Shown here in pieces: positions 17,610 through 25,262 of a stretch of 64,000 nt of DNA (position 1 is its first letter; each line of letters starts with the position of its first letter). Both the position numbers and the translations under genes were made by a program. The DNA comes from Riemerella anatipestifer_E. GTDB lineage: Bacteria > Bacteroidota > Bacteroidia > Flavobacteriales > Weeksellaceae. The notes below the pieces were generated by a model. It had not been told where the DNA came from. It worked only from the letters and a program-made list of their open reading frames with translations, and searched no databases. Location: contig NZ_LEKU01000006.1 in assembly GCF_009932355.1 (NCBI RefSeq), positions 1-64,000 of the forward strand, in the 5' to 3' direction.

Positions 17610-17739
17610 TTTTCAATATCTTATGTTACTTTTTGGCACTCTCAAAAAAGAGAAAAAACTTTATAAAAGCAAATATAAAAACATATAAAATACTGATTAA
17701 CAAAAAGTAAAGCATAAAATTAAAGTTTTTAAATAATCC

Positions 17740-17770
17740 TTTGATGATTAGCAGATTTATTTTATATTTG
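17740..17770 (+). promoter_or_regulatory. Consensus Bacteroidota promoter for the DUF3276 gene
   Basis: TTTG (17740-17743) and TATATTTG (17763-17770) are separated by exactly 19 nt, an ideal match. The gene starts 29 nt downstream. Confidence 0.8.
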
Positions 17771-17799
17771 TTACCTAAGATTTCTAAAAAATAGATGAA

Positions 17800-18138
17800 A
17801 TGAGTGATTACAAGGAAAAACGAAATGAAAATGAAATTTTCACTAGAGTGTTAAAAGCAGGAAGAAGAACCTATTTCTTTGATGTTCGTGAGACGAAAGC
17901 AGGAGACTATTATCTTACCATTACCGAAAGTAAGAAACACTTCCAAGACGGAGGCGAGGCCACATTCGAAAAGCATAAGATTTACCTTTATAAAGAAGAT
18001 TTCAAAAACTTTTCTGAAATGTTTAATGAAGCGTCAGAGTTTATTATTAGTGAAAAAGGAGAGGATGTAATCTCTGAAAAACACGATAAAGATTTCAAAG
18101 GAAGAAACTACACCTTAGATACCCACGAGGAGATTTAA
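17800..18138 (+). CDS. DUF3276 / PUR-family nucleic-acid-binding protein
   Basis: This is a small cytoplasmic protein of 112 residues. The sequence IFTRVLKAGRRTYFFDVRETKAGDYYLTITESKK is the hallmark of DUF3276, a PUR-alpha-like fold that binds single-stranded nucleic acid in Bacteroidota and spirochaetes. It is monocistronic, with a strong promoter before it and a terminator after it. The exact role is unknown. Confidence 0.88.
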   Translation: MSDYKEKRNENEIFTRVLKAGRRTYFFDVRETKAGDYYLTITESKKHFQDGGEATFEKHKIYLYKEDFKNFSEMFNEASEFIISEKGEDVISEKHDKDFKGRNYTLDTHEEI

Positions 18139-18160
18139 AAACATAAACTTCATAAAAACA

Positions 18161-18193
18161 AAAAAACATCTACATAAAGTAGATGTTTTTTTG
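18161..18193. terminator. Bidirectional terminator
   Basis: A stem of 13 bp (18161-18173 with 18179-18191), A-rich on the left and T-rich on the right, lies between DUF3276 and the converging tRNA gene. Confidence 0.85.
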
Positions 18194-18197
18194 TTAG

Positions 18198-18272
18198 GGT
18201 GACTGACCGGGATCGAACCGGCGACCTTCAGGACCACAATCTGACGCTCTAACCAACTGAGCTACAATCACC
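18198..18272 (-). tRNA. tRNA-His (GTG anticodon)
   Basis: The minus strand folds as a cloverleaf. It has a 7-bp acceptor stem plus the extra G at -1 opposite C73 typical of tRNA-His, a D arm GCTC/GAGC, an anticodon loop TTGTGGT, and a T arm GCCGG-TTCGATC-CCGGT. The inner pair of the anticodon stem is an A-C mismatch where A-T is usual. CCA is not encoded. A consensus promoter lies directly upstream. Confidence 0.95.
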
Positions 18273-18284
18273 ATTTTGTGGGTG

Positions 18285-18315
18285 CAAATATAGAAATATT
18301 TTATCTATTTACAAA
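18285..18315 (-). promoter_or_regulatory. Consensus promoter for tRNA-His
   Basis: On the minus strand TTTG (18312-18315) and TATATTTG (18285-18292) are exactly 19 nt apart. The box ends 12 nt before the tRNA, and the -33 box lies just past the end of bshB1. Confidence 0.8.
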
Positions 18316-19028
18316 ATTATTGAATCAAAATTTTTAAAAGCAATCAGTTTTTCAGAAGTAAATCCTTCCGCGTAAGACACTCCAGACAACCTCCCTAAAT
18401 CCTGAGCTCTATAAGTAAGACTTTCCAGAAAATCTTTAGTAGAGATTGGAGTCATCGGTTCTTCCGAATTAGGATTATAAAATTGCGTTTCGTAAGCTAA
18501 ACAAGCCTCAATCTTTTTATCCATAAAATCAGATATATCCACCACAAAATCAGGCTTTATAGACTTCCATTGTATATAGTTAAAGATATGCTTAGGTCTC
18601 CACACTGGCTGAGTTTCACCAGCATCAACCGTTTCAATTTTAATAAGACCTGATAAAAAACAAGCATCTGAAACCAACTTAGCCGCTTTTGCATGATCTG
18701 GGTGGCGATCATCTATTGCATTTGCAAAAATAATTTCAGGCTGATATTTCCTTACCATCTTTACAATACGCATTTGATACTCCTCTGTATTACTAAGAAA
18801 ACCATCTTTCATGCCCAAGTTTTCTCGTGCCACAACCCCTAAAATATTTGATGCTCTTTTAGCTTCTTTTGCTCTAGTTTCATTTGTCCCTCTCGTGCCT
18901 AATTCTCCTTCCGTTAAATCTACTATCGCTACTTTTTTACCTTGAGAAATAAACTTGGCTAAAGTTCCACCACACCCTAGCTCAACATCATCAGGATGTG
19001 CTCCAATGGCTAAAATATCTACTTTCAT
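18309..19028 (-). CDS. bshB1: Bacillithiol biosynthesis deacetylase BshB1
   Basis: BshB1 removes the acetyl group from GlcNAc-malate during bacillithiol synthesis. The 239-residue protein has the zinc-binding PIG-L motifs AHPDDVELGCGG near the start and DRHPDHAKAA in the middle. LTEGELGTRGT and the C-terminal LTYRAQDLGRLSGVSYAEGF are typical of BshB1 rather than other LmbE-like deacetylases. The gene stands alone, with its own -7 box. Confidence 0.93.
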   Translation of the reverse strand: MKVDILAIGAHPDDVELGCGGTLAKFISQGKKVAIVDLTEGELGTRGTNETRAKEAKRASNILGVVARENLGMKDGFLSNTEEYQMRIVKMVRKYQPEIIFANAIDDRHPDHAKAAKLVSDACFLSGLIKIETVDAGETQPVWRPKHIFNYIQWKSIKPDFVVDISDFMDKKIEACLAYETQFYNPNSEEPMTPISTKDFLESLTYRAQDLGRLSGVSYAEGFTSEKLIAFKNFDSIIL

Positions 19029-19032
19029 AGTA

Positions 19033-19040
19033 CAAATATA
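19033..19040 (-). promoter_or_regulatory. -7 box for bshB1
   Basis: Minus-strand TATATTTG matches the -7 consensus and ends 5 nt before the start codon, implying a very short leader. No -33 box is clear. Confidence 0.45.
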
Positions 19041-19122
19041 AGGTTTATTCTAAAAAAATAAGAGCTTCTTAAGAAACTAAGAAACTCTTATTTATAATCA
19101 ATTAAATATTAAAAAACACTAA

Positions 19123-20781
19123 TTATTGGCTAAGTAATTTCAATAAATTTTGAGCATCTTTATACTCAGGGTTTAACTGAACAGATTTCAATGCGTATTC
19201 TTTAGCCTTCTCTTTATTTTTATCTTTTTCTAAGTAAGCTACTGCAAAATAAGCATAAGAAAGTGTTTCTTTACCTTGCATTTGCTCCTCTGCGGGTTTC
19301 TTATTCATATTATCTATATAAGTCTGATAAGAAATTTTAGCCAACTCGTTATTACCTGCTTGTTGATACGCATACCCTTGGCTATAATAAGCTGGAGCCC
19401 AATCAGGAATTAAGTCTATCATGTTCTGCCAAGTATAAGCTGCTCCATTCCAGTTTTTAGCATCTTGATAAGCCATCGCTAACTTATAAATATTGTCTGT
19501 ATTTTTAGGGTCTGCAGCAATAGACTTCTTCAACGCTTCTATCTCTGGATTAGTAGGGCCTGCTTCTGCTGCTTTTTTAAGATCAACTCCTCCTGCCATA
19601 ATTTTAGCCAACTCTGCATCCCATTGCATAGTTTCATCTTTTGCTGCCTTCGCGATTGCTATTTTTTCGCTAGACATTTTCATAAGATTAGCCTTTGTTG
19701 ACTCATCCTGTGCTTTTTGAGATTGCCCTGCGTAGATTAACCCTAATAAACCTTGGTCTGCAGGCAGTACTCTAGATGCATCTGCCTTAGAAATAAATGT
19801 ATCTAGATTTTGTTTAGCCTCATCATACTTTTGCTCTCCATATAAGAGATAGGCATTGAGCTTGTACTTAATAACATCTTCAACTTTATTAAAAACCTTA
19901 TCTAAAACTTCTCTAGATTCTGTATAGTTTCCATTTGCGAAATAAAGCTTGGATACCTCTAACATCGTTACAGGGTCTTCATCAGCATATTTAAGATAAT
20001 TCAACAAATTACTTGCCGCCGCATCATGCTTTTGATATCTGATGTTATAATTAGCAAGAGCCTTATATGCTGGAGCATAGGTAGGGTCTACCGCTATAGC
20101 TTTGTTAAGGTTATCTGTTGCTAATTGCCACTGATTAGCAGCCATCCACAAAGTCGCCATTCTAGTAAATACGGATGCTTTATTTCTAGCTACTACCGCT
20201 GCTTTATCATAAGCAGACATCGCTTTACCAGCATCTTTTTTAAGACGATAAGCGTCTCCTAAAGAATAATAATAATTAGCAGGCACATTACCTTTCTTTC
20301 CTGCTTTTTCTATAGCCTGACTAATAAATTCTACAGCTAAATCTGGAGCATTATTATTCTCAAACATTGTAAGAGCCTCACCTGCTCTAAATAATACCTC
20401 AGGATCTTTTCCTTTAGAATCATTTACAATTTCCTGTATTTCGTTAATTGCAGATTTATTTCCCTTTCCTAACTTAATAGAAGCCAAGCCTATTCTATCT
20501 AAATATGCTTTTTTATCTAAAGCCAAACCTTTATCAAAGTATTCTTTAGCTTTATCAAAATTAGGTTCGTATTGAGTTAAGTAAATGTTTCCTAAATAAA
20601 AATAATTTTCCGCAGAAGGAGATTTCTGAAGTAACTGATTGAACACCTCTTTAGCTTTTGCATATTTATGAGCATCCATATTCTGGAGACCTTCTTCTAC
20701 TGTCTGTGCACCTGCAAAACCGAACATAAAAGCGGCAGCAGCACCTAATACCATTTTCTTTGTCATTTTTATATTTTTCAT
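19123..20781 (-). CDS. Tetratricopeptide repeat protein, exported
   Basis: This 552-residue protein has an N-terminal signal peptide (KMVLGAAAAFMFGFAGA) and many TPR units throughout, such as AENYFYLGNIYL, ANYYYSLGDAYRLKKDAGKAMSAYDKA and PTYAPAYKALANYNIRYQKHDAA. The last repeats end at LNPEYKDAQNLLKLL. It is probably a periplasmic scaffold. It follows the PstS-like lipoprotein gene by 84 nt in the same direction and may belong to the exb-tonB operon. Met codons at 20781 and 20766 are both possible starts. Confidence 0.85.
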   Translation of the reverse strand: MKNIKMTKKMVLGAAAAFMFGFAGAQTVEEGLQNMDAHKYAKAKEVFNQLLQKSPSAENYFYLGNIYLTQYEPNFDKAKEYFDKGLALDKKAYLDRIGLASIKLGKGNKSAINEIQEIVNDSKGKDPEVLFRAGEALTMFENNNAPDLAVEFISQAIEKAGKKGNVPANYYYSLGDAYRLKKDAGKAMSAYDKAAVVARNKASVFTRMATLWMAANQWQLATDNLNKAIAVDPTYAPAYKALANYNIRYQKHDAAASNLLNYLKYADEDPVTMLEVSKLYFANGNYTESREVLDKVFNKVEDVIKYKLNAYLLYGEQKYDEAKQNLDTFISKADASRVLPADQGLLGLIYAGQSQKAQDESTKANLMKMSSEKIAIAKAAKDETMQWDAELAKIMAGGVDLKKAAEAGPTNPEIEALKKSIAADPKNTDNIYKLAMAYQDAKNWNGAAYTWQNMIDLIPDWAPAYYSQGYAYQQAGNNELAKISYQTYIDNMNKKPAEEQMQGKETLSYAYFAVAYLEKDKNKEKAKEYALKSVQLNPEYKDAQNLLKLLSQ

Positions 20782-20865
20782 TTTTAAGGTTATTTAATTT
20801 GGCTTACTTTATTATAAACAACTATCAAGCCATTTTTAAAGTAAAGAGTTGCTAATATAAGAGTT

Positions 20866-21735
20866 TTATCTCATTTGAACTTCTCTTTTATAGATATTAT
20901 AAGGCTGTAACCCCTGCTTAGAAACCACTATTTGACCTATTTGAGTGCAAGAAAACCTTATAAACCCATTTCCTACTCCAAAAAAACCTTCATTTGTCAA
21001 GAAGTAAAGAATCCTTGAGAACGGATACTTCATATTTCTTATATTTGAGAGTTCAGGCTTATATATTTTCCCTTTTTCATCCATTACTGGTAATACTTTT
21101 ACTTTCTCTCTTAACGCTATAGCTTCTGGAGAAAATTCCCTGCTTATTGTATTAAGGCTTATCACTCCTATTTTATCACTAAATTTATCTATACTGTTTA
21201 CAATATTTTCATTCCCTTTAATAATAGAATATTTAAGAGTTGATGGTTTAGCATTAAATTTTTGCGCTATAAAATTGAGATTACTAGCATTAGTACCATC
21301 AAATATTAAATTTTTAGACTCAGAATTGAGCATTTCTTTAATTTCAGAAACTTTGATATGCTCTCTATTTGAATTTTTAGGAACAATAAAGACCACAGCA
21401 TCTCCCGCAAATTTAGCAGGATTATACTCCAAATCCACTTTACTCTTATAGACTTCCTTTTCTTTTTTTGTAAGCTCTCTAGACATCACTATCACTCTAG
21501 CATTACCCTCTAGCAAATCTATAAAAGCCGAATCTTCTTTCTTATAAACAACATCTAGTTTAGCCTCTGGATAAAAAGCCATATATCTTTCTGCCAAAGC
21601 CTCCGTTACATTTTTAAACGAAGGGTCTGCTACCACCTGAATTTCTCCTTTTTGAGGGTTTTCCGCTTCTTTACCCTTTTTACAGGAAAGCACAACCACC
21701 AATAGAAATAATAAATAAACTATTTTTTTATACAT
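20866..21735 (-). CDS. PstS-like phosphate-binding-type lipoprotein
   Basis: This 289-residue lipoprotein has the lipobox VVVLSCKK near residue 18. The mature part (GEIQVVADPSFKNVTEALAERYMAFYPEAKLDVVYKKEDSAFIDLLEGNARVIVMSREL) follows the PstS type II periplasmic-binding fold. No phosphate ABC permease is nearby. Its location behind exbB-exbD-exbD-tonB suggests a role with that complex. The start overlaps the end of the small membrane gene upstream by 8 nt. Confidence 0.8.
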   Translation of the reverse strand: MYKKIVYLLFLLVVVLSCKKGKEAENPQKGEIQVVADPSFKNVTEALAERYMAFYPEAKLDVVYKKEDSAFIDLLEGNARVIVMSRELTKKEKEVYKSKVDLEYNPAKFAGDAVVFIVPKNSNREHIKVSEIKEMLNSESKNLIFDGTNASNLNFIAQKFNAKPSTLKYSIIKGNENIVNSIDKFSDKIGVISLNTISREFSPEAIALREKVKVLPVMDEKGKIYKPELSNIRNMKYPFSRILYFLTNEGFFGVGNGFIRFSCTQIGQIVVSKQGLQPYNIYKREVQMR

Positions 21736-21922
21736 CTTTCTTACTCTGTTTTATATTATAGATTGCCCTAAAGACCCTGAAAACTCCATAAATTACCATC
21801 AAAATACCTAACGGATAGGCAACATAATCATCTAACTGAATTACAAAAAATTTATACACTAGTACCACAACTCCTAAAGTAAGGTACATAACACCTGCCA
21901 AAATAGATAAATAATTAAACAT
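21728..21922 (-). CDS. Small two-helix membrane protein
   Basis: This 64-residue protein has two hydrophobic segments (about 5-27 and 35-55) and a basic C-terminus (NIKQSKKDV). I cannot name it. It sits between tonB and the PstS-like gene and overlaps the latter by 8 nt, so it is likely translated with it and may be an accessory part of the complex. Confidence 0.75.
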   Translation of the reverse strand: MFNYLSILAGVMYLTLGVVVLVYKFFVIQLDDYVAYPLGILMVIYGVFRVFRAIYNIKQSKKDV

Positions 21923-21985
21923 AGCAACAAATATAACAAAAAAGAGAAGCCCTAAAGCTTCTCTTATAATAATTTTAACAGAATT

Positions 21986-22831
21986 TTAATACTCAAAATT
22001 CATTGCTACTGGCATTCTAAATCTTGAACGAACTGGCTCCCCATTTACTTTACCAGGAGTCCATTTCTTTCTGATAGATTTCACAGCTCTTTCTGCCTCT
22101 CTGTTAAATGTAGAGTTAGAACCCGTAACTTTTACCTGAGAAAGTGAACCATCTCTCTCTACTACGAAAGTAACCTCAGCTTTTAAAGTACCTTCATCAC
22201 CTTCCATTACCGAAGTATCAAAAGACTCTTGGAAAGCACTTCTAAATCCGTTAAGACCTCCGCCTGAGAACTCCGCCTCTTGGTCTACCATTGTATATAC
22301 TTCAGTAGTACTCACTTGAGGCTTTACCTCTACCGTTGTTCCTTTTCCTGTAGAAGGAGGTGGTGGAGGTGGTGCATAAGAAGGTTTTTTAACACCTTCT
22401 TGGTTTACCAAACCTGTGGTGGTCTCCAACTGCTTAGATATTGGCGGTGGTGGAGTCTCTATTTTAGGATTTTTAACGGGCTCAGGAACCACATTCTGAA
22501 TGATTTCAATCTTTTCCTCTTCCACTTTTGGAGGTGGTGGAGGCGGTGGTGTTTCCTCTTTAGGCTGTTCTAAAATAGGTTCTTCCTCTGGAAGAATCTC
22601 CATAAGATTAGCCTCTACTTCTTGTTTAGGCGGAGCCGTTAGCTGTTTAATTTTCATAACGACGAACGGTGTAGCCGCAGCTAAACAGAATAAAGTAGTA
22701 CCTATAATCATAGACCTTGTAAGAATACTCTTATAGCTCTGTCTTAGGTCATAAGCACCATAGGCTTTATTTCTGTTTTCAAATACAATCTCATCCAAAC
22801 TTGGATTGTACCCTAAATTTTCATCTGACAT
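21986..22831 (-). CDS. tonB: TonB energy transducer
   Basis: This 281-residue protein has a cytoplasmic N-terminus containing the motif NKAYGAYDLRQ common in Bacteroidota TonB proteins, one membrane helix at about 35-58, a Pro/Glu-rich linker with PPPPPPP-type runs, and a C-terminal TonB domain (GTLKAEVTFVVERDGSLSQVKVTGSN, then PGKVNGEPVRSRFRMPV). It transmits proton-motive energy to outer-membrane receptors. It is fourth in the exbB-exbD-exbD-tonB run. Confidence 0.93.
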   Translation of the reverse strand: MSDENLGYNPSLDEIVFENRNKAYGAYDLRQSYKSILTRSMIIGTTLFCLAAATPFVVMKIKQLTAPPKQEVEANLMEILPEEEPILEQPKEETPPPPPPPKVEEEKIEIIQNVVPEPVKNPKIETPPPPISKQLETTTGLVNQEGVKKPSYAPPPPPPSTGKGTTVEVKPQVSTTEVYTMVDQEAEFSGGGLNGFRSAFQESFDTSVMEGDEGTLKAEVTFVVERDGSLSQVKVTGSNSTFNREAERAVKSIRKKWTPGKVNGEPVRSRFRMPVAMNFEY

Positions 22832-22863
22832 ATATAATATGAATTTTTAAGGGTTAAAAAATA

Positions 22864-23412
22864 CTATTTTGTGATACCAACCTTCTTTTCATAAACAGCT
22901 TTTTCCCAATCTTTAATATCGGTTACCCCATATTGTTCACTTTTGGTGACAGCCATTTCGTCAAGAACATCTACAAAATTCTTATACACTGCATCATCCG
23001 TTGGCTTGATAATAACTGTAAATTTATTTACATCTTTAGCCCTCTTCTTAGCATCTTCTATGACTTTCGTAATCCCATCTTTATCGTAAGTAGTCTCTTG
23101 GAGTGTACTCTCATTAAGCCCCTCCTTATCTAACTGATGATAAAAAATCCTATTATCTTTTCCTATAATGAGAGAAATAGAATTACTCAAATCAATTACG
23201 ATATCTTTAGGTTTTTTCGCCTCATCCTTAGGTTTCGCAGGAAGACCTAAATCCATCACATTTGGTTTACTAAAAGTAGTGGTAAACATAAAGAATGTAA
23301 TGAGTAGAAAACCTAAGTCTACCATCGGAGTCATATCCACCCTAGTGGACTGCTTCTTGGAACGTACTTTGCCGCCCTTTTCGCCCTTATCCTGTACTTG
23401 TACTTCTGCCAT
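22864..23412 (-). CDS. exbD: ExbD-family protein, second copy in operon
   Basis: This 182-residue protein has a basic N-terminus, then the ExbD membrane motif RVDMTPMVDLGFLLITFFMFTTTF with its conserved aspartate, and a periplasmic domain. It is longer than classical ExbD, as is usual for this paired Bacteroidota form. It starts 9 nt after the stop of the other exbD copy. Confidence 0.92.
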   Translation of the reverse strand: MAEVQVQDKGEKGGKVRSKKQSTRVDMTPMVDLGFLLITFFMFTTTFSKPNVMDLGLPAKPKDEAKKPKDIVIDLSNSISLIIGKDNRIFYHQLDKEGLNESTLQETTYDKDGITKVIEDAKKRAKDVNKFTVIIKPTDDAVYKNFVDVLDEMAVTKSEQYGVTDIKDWEKAVYEKKVGITK

Positions 23413-23421
23413 TTCTATTCT

Positions 23422-24024
23422 CTATTTGCCTCCCTCTTGGGTAGTGATTAACCAAAACTTGTAAAACTCAATGTCTCTCAATCCTTCAAATAAATCTTTT
23501 ACTTTTGGATAGTTAGTGTTGCCATCTCCTTTGATGGCTAACTTATAGTCAGGGTTTATTTTTAAACTCTGCTCTACCCAATCAATAACTTGTTTATTTG
23601 TACTGTCCATAGGTATTCCCGTAGGACTCTTAAACGCTTTCTGCTCATCTTCTGATAAGTTTAAGTAACTTTTCAACTGTGTCATAGGTACACCTATCGC
23701 TTGCACTTTTGTGAACGCTACTTTTTCCTTATCGGTAAAAGAAAGTCCGTACTTCTGTCCCATGTTGTCTAGAAGCTGAATTCTTTCAGTTCCGTTCTCT
23801 ACAGGTTGGAAGTAAAATTTTCCATCTGGTGTTACATTTACCGTCATTAGACTAGCATCTGGTAACAACTTTTCAGATATAGAAGATGGCGGTTTTATCT
23901 GCTCTACATCAGGCTTTTTAAACTGTGTAGTCAAGATAAAGAAGGTAAGTAGTAAGAATGCAACATCACACATCGCTGTCATATCCGTTACTACACCATG
24001 TCTTTTTGGTTTGACTCTCGCCAT
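23422..24024 (-). CDS. exbD: ExbD-family protein, first copy in operon
   Basis: This 200-residue protein has the motif VVTDMTAMCDVAFLLLTFFILTTQF, one membrane helix and an extended periplasmic domain. Paired ExbD proteins with different periplasmic domains are common in Bacteroidota and may form hetero-oligomers under one ExbB channel. The gene sits between exbB and the second exbD. Confidence 0.92.
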   Translation of the reverse strand: MARVKPKRHGVVTDMTAMCDVAFLLLTFFILTTQFKKPDVEQIKPPSSISEKLLPDASLMTVNVTPDGKFYFQPVENGTERIQLLDNMGQKYGLSFTDKEKVAFTKVQAIGVPMTQLKSYLNLSEDEQKAFKSPTGIPMDSTNKQVIDWVEQSLKINPDYKLAIKGDGNTNYPKVKDLFEGLRDIEFYKFWLITTQEGGK

Positions 24025-24129
24025 ATTATTAACTCTTTTTTATTTATTAAACTTCTTTTTTATTAGAGCTTCGCTAAAATTATTATCTAGCAGAAGCTCT
24101 AAATTTCTTTTTTTTCAGAATCTAACTTA

Positions 24130-24996
24130 TTAGTTGAACTCAGCGAAAGACTGCTGAATAGACATACCAATCTCGTCTATCTTATAAGTTAATCCGTCTA
24201 TCTTAGATGTAAAGAAGTTGTAAAGGATAATTGCAATAGCTGATGTACCGATACCTAAAGCCGTGTTAATCAAGGCTTCTGAGATACCGATAGATAGAGC
24301 CGCAGCATCTGGAGTACCACCACCAGAACCTAAAGCGAAGAACGCCTTAATCATCCCGATTACCGTACCTAAAAGTGCTACTAATGTTGCTACTGTACCT
24401 AATGTAGAAAGAATCATCATATTTTTCTCTAACATAGGCATCTCTAATGTTGTAGCTTCTTCTAAAGCTTTAGTTAAAGCAACCATTTTCTTCTCTTTAT
24501 CCATAGAGCTATCGTTAGCCAACGCCTTGTATGTAACTAGCCCCTCTTTTACTACATTACCTACAGAGCCTTGCTGAGCATCACACTTCTCAATAGCTTC
24601 ATCAATTTTATTCTGATTAAGAAGACCTCTTATCTCAAGTACAAATTTGTCAAGATTTCCTTTTCCTTGAGCTTTTTTAATAACGAAGAAACGCTCAAAA
24701 GAGAAAACGATTACTGTAATCATAAATAAAATTAGGATATGTACCACTGGACCTCCCATGTAGATAATCCCCATGAAAGACTCTGGATGCAACTCCTTAG
24801 ATGGTATATCTGCAAAAGCTACAGACGCTTGTCCTGCAATCCTCGCATCTTCTTTAAAGTTACCTGGGTTACCTAATATAAAGATGTAAATACTTAACGC
24901 AATTACATACAAAATAGGTAGTACTACAGCTGGGTTAAGCCCGCTCTTCTGTCTAGCAATTACTTGCTCCTCTGTGTTTGAAACATTCATTTCCAT
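24130..24996 (-). CDS. exbB: ExbB/MotA/TolQ-family proton channel
   Basis: This 288-residue protein has an extra N-terminal hydrophobic segment at about 24-42, another at about 78-100, and the paired C-terminal helices with the signature LSTLGTVATLVALLGTVIGMIKAFFAL. It is the channel subunit and first gene of the five- or six-gene exb-tonB operon. Starts at 24996 or 24990 (both Met) are possible. Confidence 0.92.
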   Translation of the reverse strand: MEMNVSNTEEQVIARQKSGLNPAVVLPILYVIALSIYIFILGNPGNFKEDARIAGQASVAFADIPSKELHPESFMGIIYMGGPVVHILILFMITVIVFSFERFFVIKKAQGKGNLDKFVLEIRGLLNQNKIDEAIEKCDAQQGSVGNVVKEGLVTYKALANDSSMDKEKKMVALTKALEEATTLEMPMLEKNMMILSTLGTVATLVALLGTVIGMIKAFFALGSGGGTPDAAALSIGISEALINTALGIGTSAIAIILYNFFTSKIDGLTYKIDEIGMSIQQSFAEFN

Positions 24997-25262
24997 ATTA
25001 AACTAAAATTATAATTGTTATTTTTTTCAGGCTGTAAAGTAAAGTTAAAATATTGAAAAATCCAAATATTATCTTTAAACATGGTGTTTTTTTGACATTC
25101 TAGACCTTCTGCTTTCTTAAATTAGATTTACTTTTTTTCCTGATTTTTATCATTATTTCATTTATACACCCACTTTTGATTAACTCATAAGAAAAAACAG
25201 ACCTTATTTTTTTCGATTTAGCAAGTGTTAAATTTTTATTAAAAAACTTATTTTTACTCTAT
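24997..25262. other. Intergenic region upstream of exbB
   Basis: This AT-rich 266-nt gap must hold the exb operon promoter on the minus strand. I see no perfect -7 box, no hairpin of note and no reading frame. Confidence 0.5.

Noticed and set aside
20866..21735. Phosphate ABC uptake system
   Set aside because: Only a PstS-like binding protein is present, with no pstC, pstA or pstB near it; the context is exb-tonB.
22280..22736. Plus-strand reading frames rich in Trp and Ser opposite tonB
   Set aside because: They are shadows of the proline-rich TonB linker on the other strand.
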